From an uncultured Clostridia bacterium (lineage in GTDB: Bacteria > Bacillota > Clostridia > Oscillospirales > Oscillospiraceae), in NCBI GenBank assembly GCA_945487445.1, contig CALYTU010000102.1, positions 1 to 5,023 on the forward strand: DNA of 5,023 nucleotides, written 5' to 3'. Positions 1-4,948 of the stretch are shown in pieces (within the stretch, counting starts at the first letter, position 1; every line of letters starts with the position of its first letter). The notes below the pieces were generated by a model. The model searched no databases, was not told the DNA's origin, and worked only from the letters and a program-made list of their open reading frames with translations. The translations under genes were made by a program, and so were the position numbers.

Positions 1-30
1 ACGGATTTCTCACTTCGTTCGAAATGACAG
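1..30 (-). repeat. Short dispersed-repeat-like palindrome (partial at window edge)
   Basis: On the minus strand this reads CTGTCATTTCGAACGAAGTG followed by AGAAATCCGT. It matches the general form of a short intergenic repeat (TGTCATTCTGAGCGAAGCGA-like, ending in GAATCC) that I recall from many bacterial genomes, including clostridia. It contains a small inverted repeat: ATTTC at 5-9 pairs with GAAAT at 21-25. It lies 40 bases past the gdpP stop and probably continues beyond the left edge. The repeat assignment rests on remembered sequence; only one copy is visible here. Confidence 0.5.
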
Positions 31-47
31 ATGGGGCTACTGAATAG

Positions 48-66
48 ATACCTCACAATGAGATAT
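48..66 (-). terminator. Stem-loop just after gdpP, possible weak terminator
   Basis: In the minus-strand transcript an 8-bp stem (59-66 with 48-55, including one G-U pair) closes a UUG loop. It starts three bases past the gdpP stop codon. The sequence after it (CTATTCAG) is only weakly U-rich, so intrinsic termination is doubtful. It could instead be a processing or 3'-end stabilising hairpin. Confidence 0.3.
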
Positions 67-69
67 TTC

Positions 70-2043
70 CTATTCCGCAAAATATCGGTCGATTGCCTCC
101 ACCAGCTTGCCGCGGGCCTGCTCCATGTCTACGCCGCGAAGCTGGGCGCCGGCGGTGGCGGCATTGCCGCCGCCCCCAAGAGGCTCCAGGATGACCTGCA
201 CGTTTATGGTGCCGATGGAGCGTGCGGAAATGAAAGTGGCTCCCTGCTGGCGGAAGAGAACGAAGGCAGCGCGGATGCCGTCGATGCTCAAAAGCTCGTC
301 CGCCGCCTGCCCCGCCAGGGCGCGGTTGACTTCCTCGCGGGCGCAGGTGATGGCAATATTGTCGCGGTAAACCTTGGCGTCCTCGATGATGTGGTAGCGC
401 CGAACTGTCTCGTCAAAGCCGCTTTGGAACAGGCGCTTGACATCCACGGGATCCACGCCCTGATAGCGCAGGAAAGCAGCGGCCTCGAAGGTCCGGCTGT
501 TGACGCGGACGGTAAAGCCCTTGGTGTCCAGCACGATTCCCGCCATCAGCGCGGCAAGCTCGCAGGGCAGAATGGTCTTGGCGTCGACGGTATAGGTCAG
601 AAGCTCCGTGACCAGCTCGCTCGCGGAAGAGGCAAAAGGCTCGTGGAGGTTCAACGCCGCATTATTGATATAGTCCGCAGCCCGGCGGTGGTGGTCGATG
701 ACCGCCACGCGGTTCATGGATTCCAGCAGATCCCTGCTCTCCACCTGGTCGGGACGGTTGGTGTCCACCACGATGAGCAGGCTCTTGGCATCGGCCATCA
801 GCAGGGCGTCCTGAGCCGAGAGGAAAACGTCCTGATATTGGTTGTCAGCGCGGATCAGCGCCAACAGCCTCGGGGCCGAGCAAGTGGCCTCCTCGACCAC
901 GATGTTAACCTTCTTGCCCAGGCTGCGGCAGAGCGCAGCCACGCCGCAGGCTGCGCCGAGGGCATCGGCGTCCGTGTTCCTGTGACCCATCAAAAAGACG
1001 CGGCTGGCCTGTTGGATCAGGGCAGAGAGGGAGGAGGCCATTACGCGGGATTTCACCTTGCTGCGGCGCTCGGTCTCCACGGAACGTCCGCCGTAGAAGG
1101 AGAAGTCGTACTTGTCCTTGATGACGGCCTGATCGCCGCCCCGGGACAAGGCCATCTCCAGCGCCAGGGCCGCGAAATCATAGTTCTCCTGAAAGCCGTC
1201 GCCGTCCTTGCCCACGCCAAAGGACAGCGTGGCGGCGATGCCGCTGGGGTTTGTGACCTCGCGCGCGTTCTCGAGCAGGGAGAATTTTCCTTCGGTGATC
1301 CGGAAGAGGTCTTTCGCCTCAAAAATGAACAAAAAACGGTTGCGCTCCAGCTTCCGCAGCAGACCGCCGATTTTGTCCGCCCAAGCGCTGATGCGCTCAT
1401 TGAGCGCGGCGTTCAGGTTGGATACGCCGGTGTCGTTGAGGTTGTTGGTGAGCTCGTCATAGTTGTCGATCAGGATGATGGAGACCACCGGACGGGAGCG
1501 GATGAACTCGTCACGCGTGTCGAGCAGCTCCGTGCAGTCGATCCAGACAAGCTGCGCAACGGTTCCAGCCCCCGGCTCGCTCTTGGGAACAAAGCCCAGG
1601 CACCGGAAGCGCCGGTCCCGGATCTGAAGCTCGTCGGGTGCCTCCAGCTTACCGGATCTGAGCCAGTCCAGATGCAGCTCTGGAAAAACCGTCGACACAG
1701 ACTGACCCACGCGGGACTCCAGGGAATTCAATGCCTTTTGCAGTTGGCGGTTATGCCAGAGGATCTCTCCGTCCTCCAGGCGCACCACTGCCATTGGCCA
1801 TGGGGCAGTAACGGAGACGTCCTTGCTGAGATTGTCCACGGCGGTCTGGACGTTGGCTGCGATGCCGTTGACCCGCTGGCGCGTAACAGCCAGATCCAGG
1901 ACCAGCAGCCCCACCGCCGCGGCAGCCAGGGCCGCTGCCATGCCGTAATCACGCCGCGCGCCCGAGACGACGCTGAAAATCAGCAAAACGGCGGTCACTA
2001 TGTATGCCTCGTTCCGCAAAAGACGTTTGACACTTCGTTCCAT
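70..2043 (-). CDS. gdpP: Cyclic-di-AMP phosphodiesterase GdpP (DHH/DHHA1 family)
   Basis: Membrane-bound enzyme that hydrolyses c-di-AMP to pApA, lowering the second messenger that controls potassium, osmolyte and cell-wall homeostasis. The 657 residues match the usual family length and order. There is a basic N-terminus, then two membrane helices at about 13-28 and 34-53. A PAS-like region follows at about 83-175, and a degenerate GGDEF domain at about 185-315, ending in the GdpP-typical SRGGDQAVIK. The DHH domain runs from about 345 to 510, and the DHHA1 domain is at about 560-655. Expected metal ligands are present: His354, Asp358 and Asp360 in GHRNTDADALG, Asp427 in VVDTNRP, the DHH triad 450-452 in VIDHHR, and Asp506 in GIVLDTKGF. 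The DHHA1 glycine motif reads GGGGN (623-627), where GGGGH is common. ATG at 2043 has GAGGAG at 2049-2054, five bases upstream; the stop is TAG. The rplI gene often found after gdpP is not visible in the 69 bases downstream. Function is confident by family; activity is inferred. Confidence 0.96.
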   Translation of the reverse strand: MERSVKRLLRNEAYIVTAVLLIFSVVSGARRDYGMAAALAAAAVGLLVLDLAVTRQRVNGIAANVQTAVDNLSKDVSVTAPWPMAVVRLEDGEILWHNRQLQKALNSLESRVGQSVSTVFPELHLDWLRSGKLEAPDELQIRDRRFRCLGFVPKSEPGAGTVAQLVWIDCTELLDTRDEFIRSRPVVSIILIDNYDELTNNLNDTGVSNLNAALNERISAWADKIGGLLRKLERNRFLFIFEAKDLFRITEGKFSLLENAREVTNPSGIAATLSFGVGKDGDGFQENYDFAALALEMALSRGGDQAVIKDKYDFSFYGGRSVETERRSKVKSRVMASSLSALIQQASRVFLMGHRNTDADALGAACGVAALCRSLGKKVNIVVEEATCSAPRLLALIRADNQYQDVFLSAQDALLMADAKSLLIVVDTNRPDQVESRDLLESMNRVAVIDHHRRAADYINNAALNLHEPFASSASELVTELLTYTVDAKTILPCELAALMAGIVLDTKGFTVRVNSRTFEAAAFLRYQGVDPVDVKRLFQSGFDETVRRYHIIEDAKVYRDNIAITCAREEVNRALAGQAADELLSIDGIRAAFVLFRQQGATFISARSIGTINVQVILEPLGGGGNAATAGAQLRGVDMEQARGKLVEAIDRYFAE

Positions 2044-2105
2044 GGTAACTCCTCAGGCCAAGATGGCTTATCGTAATTTGAATATGAGTATAACCCGTAC
2101 CTTAT

Positions 2106-2114
2106 ACTATAACA
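2106..2114 (-). promoter_or_regulatory. Possible extended -10 promoter for gdpP
   Basis: The minus strand reads TGTTATAGT, an extended -10 (TG-N-TATAGT) about 62 bases upstream of the gdpP start. At 17-bp spacing the -35 position holds TAGCAT, a poor match. A second candidate -10, TATACT at 2087-2092, has an equally weak CTGTTA (2110-2115) at 17 bp. The AT-rich DNA here and the terminator upstream support a gdpP promoter in this interval, but which hexamer is used is uncertain. Confidence 0.4.
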
Positions 2115-2139
2115 GATAAAAACAAAATATGCTATACAA

Positions 2140-2169
2140 AAATACAAAAAAAGGGCTTTTTTTGTATTT
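2140..2169. repeat. A/T-rich perfect hairpin (13-bp stem, 4-nt loop)
   Basis: AAATACAAAAAAA (2140-2152) and TTTTTTTGTATTT (2157-2169) are exact reverse complements around GGGC. The structure looks similar on both strands, with a seven-base T run inside each descending arm. It lies between the DUF378 terminator and the presumed gdpP promoter. It could act as a back-up or bidirectional terminator, or its A-tracts could work as an upstream promoter element. The inverted repeat is directly visible; its role is not known. Confidence 0.5.
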
Positions 2170-2170
2170 C

Positions 2171-2197
2171 TGATACTGTTATGAAATGACAGTATCA
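2171..2197. repeat. 9-bp perfect inverted repeat, operator-like or hairpin
   Basis: TGATACTGT (2171-2179) and ACAGTATCA (2189-2197) are exact reverse complements separated by 9 bases, so the arm centres are 18 bases apart. It lies just downstream of the DUF378 terminator in the minus-strand sense and upstream of the presumed gdpP promoter. A protein-binding site or a second RNA hairpin are both possible. On the minus strand no T run follows it directly, which argues against a simple terminator. Confidence 0.45.
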
Positions 2198-2200
2198 GCA

Positions 2201-2237
2201 GCATAAAGAGAACTGCCCCGGCCGGAGGCCGGGGCAG
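2201..2237 (-). terminator. Intrinsic terminator of the DUF378 gene
   Basis: A perfect 11-bp GC-rich stem (CTGCCCCGGCC at 2213-2223 with GGCCGGGGCAG at 2227-2237) closes a 3-base loop. On the minus strand it begins six bases after the DUF378 stop codon and is followed by the moderately U-rich TTCTCTTTATGC. Position, strength and tail together make a convincing factor-independent terminator. It would limit read-through from the DUF378 gene into gdpP. Confidence 0.85.
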
Positions 2238-2242
2238 GCGCG

Positions 2243-2446
2243 TCATTCCGTCAGCGCAGCGCGACGGTCGCGGAAGAGCAGGGTGATGCACCAGATACCG
2301 GCAATGGCCACGATGCCATAGATGATCCGGCTGAGCAGAGCGCCCTGACCGCCGCCGATCCAGGCGACGAGATCAAACTGAAACAGGGAGATCAAACCCC
2401 AGTTCAGAGCGCCGATGATGACGAGCAGCAGCGCCGCAGTATCCAT
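2243..2446 (-). CDS. DUF378 (YuzA-like) two-helix membrane protein
   Basis: A 67-residue hydrophobic protein of the DUF378/YuzA family, whose function is unknown. Helix 1 spans about residues 4-23 and contains the family signature GALNWG (12-17), followed by LISLFQFDLVAW. A short glycine-rich turn (GGGQG, 31-35) leads to helix 2 at about 39-57 (SRIIYGIVAIAGIW). The tail is charged (RDRRAALTE). It is about the usual family size. The start is ATG at 2446 with a full AGGAGG at 2455-2460, eight bases upstream; the stop is TGA. It has its own likely promoter (2502-2529) and a strong terminator, so it is probably monocistronic. It is transcribed away from the DUF1015 gene and lies upstream of gdpP on the same strand. 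The family call is firm; no biochemical role can be given. Confidence 0.9.
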   Translation of the reverse strand: MDTAALLLVIIGALNWGLISLFQFDLVAWIGGGQGALLSRIIYGIVAIAGIWCITLLFRDRRAALTE

Positions 2447-2501
2447 AATGATTGCCTCCTTATCATGATTTGGATGGTGTCAGTATGTCCTGTAGAACGA
2501 A

Positions 2502-2529
2502 ATTCTATACATACATGCTATTTTTACAA
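2502..2529 (-). promoter_or_regulatory. Probable sigma-A promoter of the DUF378 gene
   Basis: On the minus strand, TTGTAA (-35, 2524-2529) and TAGAAT (-10, 2502-2507) are separated by 16 bp. They match consensus at 4 of 6 and 5 of 6 positions. The predicted start near 2495 gives a leader of about 50 bases ending at the AGGAGG of DUF378. A small inverted repeat, TAGAA (2493-2497) and TTCTA (2503-2507), overlaps the -10 and the start point and could be an operator. Confidence 0.55.
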
Positions 2530-2550
2530 TTTTTCATGGCATTTTTTACA
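2515..2550. repeat. Two similar AT-rich direct repeats between divergent promoters
   Basis: ATGCTATTTTTACA (2515-2528) and ATGGCATTTTTTACA (2536-2550) are near-identical with a one-base insertion. They start 21 bases apart, about two helical turns. They lie between the minus-strand DUF378 promoter, overlapping its -35, and the plus-strand DUF1015 promoter. Placement and spacing suggest a shared regulator site or UP-type elements, but low-complexity T runs make chance similarity possible. Confidence 0.4.
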
Positions 2551-2558
2551 TGTTCCGG

Positions 2559-2587
2559 TTGCAAACGGAAAATAGATTTGTTATAAT
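2559..2587 (+). promoter_or_regulatory. Sigma-A promoter of the DUF1015-ispE operon
   Basis: TTGCAA (-35, 2559-2564) and a perfect TATAAT (-10, 2582-2587) are separated by exactly 17 bp. The -10 also carries the extended TG-N element (TGT at 2579-2581). Transcription would start near 2594, leaving a leader of about 28 bases before ATG 2622. This is the best promoter in the window. It lies inside the only in-frame upstream extension of the DUF1015 reading frame, so that extension cannot be translated from this transcript. Confidence 0.85.
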
Positions 2588-2604
2588 TCACTTACCGATT
2601 ACAA

Positions 2605-2611
2605 AAGGGGG
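2605..2611 (+). promoter_or_regulatory. Ribosome binding site that fixes the DUF1015 start
   Basis: AAGGGGG ends ten bases before ATG 2622 and lies inside the short predicted leader of the operon. No comparable site precedes the alternative in-frame ATG at 2550, where the upstream bases are TTTTTT-rich. This supports the 413-residue form over the 437-residue one. Confidence 0.7.
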
Positions 2612-2621
2612 ATCTACCAAA

Positions 2622-3863
2622 ATGAACGCTTTTTTACCTGCTGACATTCTTCTGCCTCGCGACGTTCCCATGGAAAAGTGGGCCGTCATCGCCTGTGATC
2701 AGTTTACCTCCGACCAGAAGTACTGGGACCGGGTCCGGGCCAACGCCGCAGGCAGCGCTTCCACCATCAATCTCATCCTCCCCGAGGCCGAGCTCGGCAC
2801 GCCGAAGGAGGCGGAACATACCGCTCTGATTAACAAAACCATGGGTGAATACCTCCGGAACGACGTTTTCACCTGCTATCCCCACAGCCTGGTGCTGGTG
2901 GAGCGCACCCTGGAGAACGGCTCCGTCCGCCTGGGCCTGATGGGTATGGTCGATCTGGACGCCTATGACTATTCCACCGGCTCCACCTCTGCCATCCGCG
3001 CCACGGAAAAGACCGTGGTCGAGCGCATTCCGCCCCGCCAGCGGGTCCGCCGCGACGCACCGCTTGAGCTTCCCCACATCCTGATGCTGGCTGACGACCA
3101 CGACAAGGTCCTAATTGAGCCCATCGCCGCTAAAAAGAGTTCCCTGAAAAAGCTTTATGACTTCGACCTCATGGAGGACGGCGGTCACATCGTGGGCTAT
3201 CTCGTCGATGGCGAGGAGGTCAAGGCCTTCGAGCAGCGTCTGGCAGACTACACGGCCAATGTGGGCAAGAAGTACGAGGGTCTGCCCGGCGTGCCCATGG
3301 TCTTTGCGGTAGGCGACGGCAATCACAGCCTTGCCACCGCGAAGAGCTGCTATGAGGAGCTCAAGGCCCAGAACCCCGGTGTGGACCTTTCCAACCATCC
3401 CGCCCGCTTCGCTCTGGTGGAGCTGGAAAACATTCACGATCCGGCTCAGGTCTTTGAGCCCATTCACCGCGTGATCTTCAACACCAACCCCGAGGCCCTG
3501 CTCAATGAGCTCGAGCAGACCTGGTGCGCCGAAGGCGGCTTCCCCGTCCAGTGGTACATCGGCGAAAAGTCCGGCACCGTGTATCTGGACAAGGCCAAGA
3601 GCCAGCTCGCGGTCGGCGCCCTGCAGAGCTTCCTCGACAAGTACCTCAAGGAGCATGAAGGCGAGATCGATTACATCCATGACGATGACGTGCTGGTGGG
3701 CCTTGCCAAGCAGGACAAGGCCATCGGCTTCCTGCTGCCGACGATGGAGAAGAGCCAGCTCTTCCGCGGCGTCATCGCAGACGGCATTTTGCCCAGAAAG
3801 ACCTTCTCCATGGGTCATGCCCGGGAGAAACGGTACTATCTGGAAGCCCGCAAAATCAAGTGA
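2622..3863 (+). CDS. DUF1015 family protein
   Basis: A 413-residue, soluble-looking protein with no signal peptide or membrane segment. It belongs to the DUF1015 family, whose function is not established as far as I know. Recognisable landmarks are an N-terminal ADILLPRDVPMEKWAVIACD (7-26), KTVVERIPPRQRVR (130-143), and the best-conserved motif, VGDGNHSLATAK (230-241). The C-terminus carries GFLLPTMEK and GILPRKTFSMGHAREKRYYL (388-407). The conserved Asp-Gly-Asn-His cluster, basic patches and acidic residues would suit a nucleotide- or phosphate-handling enzyme, but this is inference. ATG 2622 is chosen over the in-frame ATG at 2550 for two reasons: AAGGGGG (2605-2611) precedes it at a 10-base spacing, and the promoter -35/-10 lies at 2559-2587, downstream of 2550. 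The stop TGA overlaps the ispE start, so the two genes are co-translated. In other genomes I recall DUF1015 genes near serine-biosynthesis genes; none is visible here. Confidence 0.92.
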   Translation: MNAFLPADILLPRDVPMEKWAVIACDQFTSDQKYWDRVRANAAGSASTINLILPEAELGTPKEAEHTALINKTMGEYLRNDVFTCYPHSLVLVERTLENGSVRLGLMGMVDLDAYDYSTGSTSAIRATEKTVVERIPPRQRVRRDAPLELPHILMLADDHDKVLIEPIAAKKSSLKKLYDFDLMEDGGHIVGYLVDGEEVKAFEQRLADYTANVGKKYEGLPGVPMVFAVGDGNHSLATAKSCYEELKAQNPGVDLSNHPARFALVELENIHDPAQVFEPIHRVIFNTNPEALLNELEQTWCAEGGFPVQWYIGEKSGTVYLDKAKSQLAVGALQSFLDKYLKEHEGEIDYIHDDDVLVGLAKQDKAIGFLLPTMEKSQLFRGVIADGILPRKTFSMGHAREKRYYLEARKIK

Positions 3864-4738
3864 CGGTCCTGCGGGAAACCGCCTGGGGCAAGCTGAATCT
3901 GACCCTGGATGTCCTGGGCAGCCGCCCCGACGGTTATCATGAGCTGGAGATGGTGATGATCTCCGTCTCCCTGGGCGACCGGCTCTCTGTGGAGCTGGAA
4001 ACGGGCGGAGATTGGTCTGTCACCTGCGATCTGCCCGGCATCCCCACGGGAGCGGACAATCTCTGCTGGAAGGCCGCCAGGATCTATTGCGACGCCGCTG
4101 GGATCGACCCTGCGGGTCTGCGGGTCCACATCCGGAAAAGCATCCCCGTCCAGGCGGGGATGGCCGGAGGCAGCAGCGACGCCGCCGCCGTCCTCCGGGC
4201 CCTGAACCGGCACTACGGGCGCTTTTCTGACGGGCAGCTGCGTGATCTGGGTCTGTCTGTTGGCAGCGATGTGCCCTATTGTCTTTTCGGCGGCACAGCC
4301 CTGGCCAGGGGGCGCGGCGAGGTTTTGACTCGCCTGCCCGATCTGCCGGGAGAGCTGTATTTCGTTCTGGTCAGGCCGGATTTTACGGTCTCCACACCGG
4401 CCCTGTTCAGGGAGATCGACGCTGCAGGCGTCACCGCCCGCCCCGACACGGAGGCCATGGTTTCCGCCATCCGTCGGGGGGACCGGAACGCCATCGGCGC
4501 AAACCTGCAAAACGCCTTTGAACCTCTGGTGGCGGCCCACTATCCCATTGTAGAGTCCCTTCGGCGGGTCCTGCTGGCCCACGAAGCCGTCGGCACCCGA
4601 TTGACAGGAACCGGCTCCGTGGTCTTCGGCCTGTTTTGCAGCAAATTCAAGGCGGCCGCTGCCGCGCTGGAGCTCCGGGAGCTCTGCTCGGAGGTCCATC
4701 TGGCAGAAGCCTGCCCCGCGCCGCAGCCCGCCGGCTGA
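3860..4738 (+). CDS. ispE: 4-diphosphocytidyl-2-C-methyl-D-erythritol kinase IspE
   Basis: Cytoplasmic GHMP-family kinase of the MEP isoprenoid pathway. It phosphorylates 4-diphosphocytidyl-2-C-methylerythritol with ATP, feeding IspF. The 292 residues match the normal length. Motif 1 is AWGKLNLTLDVLGSRPDGYH (8-27) with the catalytic-type Lys11. The ATP loop is PVQAGMAGGSSDAAA (96-110). The catalytic Asp137 lies in GSDVPYCLFGG (135-145). Motif 3 is LTGTGSVVFGLF (248-259), with Thr where many homologues have Ser in G-S-G. All key residues are present, so it should be active. The start is GTG 3860, whose GTGA overlaps the TGA of the DUF1015 gene; only a weak GGAAG (3842-3846) lies upstream, so translation probably depends on coupling. 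GTG is preferred because the protein then begins at the usual distance from motif 1. No clear terminator follows the TGA stop. Confidence 0.96.
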   Translation: MTVLRETAWGKLNLTLDVLGSRPDGYHELEMVMISVSLGDRLSVELETGGDWSVTCDLPGIPTGADNLCWKAARIYCDAAGIDPAGLRVHIRKSIPVQAGMAGGSSDAAAVLRALNRHYGRFSDGQLRDLGLSVGSDVPYCLFGGTALARGRGEVLTRLPDLPGELYFVLVRPDFTVSTPALFREIDAAGVTARPDTEAMVSAIRRGDRNAIGANLQNAFEPLVAAHYPIVESLRRVLLAHEAVGTRLTGTGSVVFGLFCSKFKAAAAALELRELCSEVHLAEACPAPQPAG

Positions 4739-4753
4739 AAAGAGCTGAAAAGA
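4734..4753 (+). repeat. Perfect 10-bp tandem duplication across the ispE stop
   Basis: GCTGAAAAGA occurs twice head to tail (4734-4743 and 4744-4753). The first copy contains the ispE TGA stop and the second repeats it out of frame. It looks like a local slippage or duplication at the gene end. It has no evident function and could be chance-driven by the A-rich sequence. Confidence 0.6.
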
Positions 4754-4770
4754 AACGAATGATATTAAGA

Positions 4771-4912
4771 TCCCATAAAAATGATTGAAAAAACTTGCGA
4801 GCAGAAATTGCGCCAGACGAGGCGGAGGACGCAGGCGGGCTTGACGCCCGGAAAGGACGACAACGAAGTATGGCACATTATCTGCCGGAAGAGAATAAAG
4901 GTTTCTATGGGA
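4771..4912. repeat. Nested palindromic intergenic element (candidate dispersed repeat or structured RNA)
   Basis: About 140 bases with three nested inverted arms. The outer arms are TCCCATAAAAAT (4771-4782) and GTTTCTATGGGA (4901-4912), complementary at 10 of 12 positions. The middle arms are GCAGAAATTGCGCCA (4801-4815) and TGGCACATTATCTGC (4871-4885), complementary at 12 of 15. The core hairpin is CGGGC (4836-4840), loop TTGAC, GCCCG (4846-4850). Between the arms the plus strand is purine-rich, with GAGGACG (4825-4831) and AAGGACG (4853-4859) on either side of the core. This layout recalls palindromic intergenic repeats of clostridial genomes. It would be transcribed as the ispE 3' region unless ended earlier. 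The inverted repeats are seen; the repeat-family identity and function are inferred, and copy number cannot be judged here. Confidence 0.5.
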
Positions 4913-4948
4913 GCTTCGTATTAAACACAAGCGATTGATTGCTCAAAA

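Noticed and set aside
31..2076. A 681-codon plus-strand open frame antisense to gdpP
   Set aside because: It mirrors almost exactly the gdpP coding strand. The minus-strand product has complete domain architecture and catalytic motifs, while this frame encodes no recognisable protein and arises from GC-rich codon bias.
1998..2291. A 97-codon minus-strand frame spanning the terminator between the DUF378 gene and gdpP
   Set aside because: It runs through a strong terminator hairpin and two further inverted repeats, overlaps both real genes out of frame, and has no family features.
3111..3818. A 235-codon minus-strand open frame opposite the DUF1015 gene
   Set aside because: It is a shadow of the DUF1015 coding sequence, with no ribosome site or promoter of its own.
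4725..4736. AGCC/GGCT hairpin at the end of ispE as a terminator
   Set aside because: The stem is only four base pairs, lies within the coding sequence, and is followed by A-rich rather than T-rich sequence.
4781..4924. A 47-codon plus-strand open frame inside the palindromic element, starting MIEKTCEQKL
   Set aside because: It has no Shine-Dalgarno sequence, its sequence is dictated by the inverted repeats, and it resembles no known small protein family. I kept it as an alternative reading in the finding on the element only.
3836..4930. A 364-codon minus-strand open frame antisense to ispE
   Set aside because: ispE on the plus strand has all GHMP kinase motifs. The antisense frame is low-complexity, has no family resemblance, and begins inside the palindromic element.
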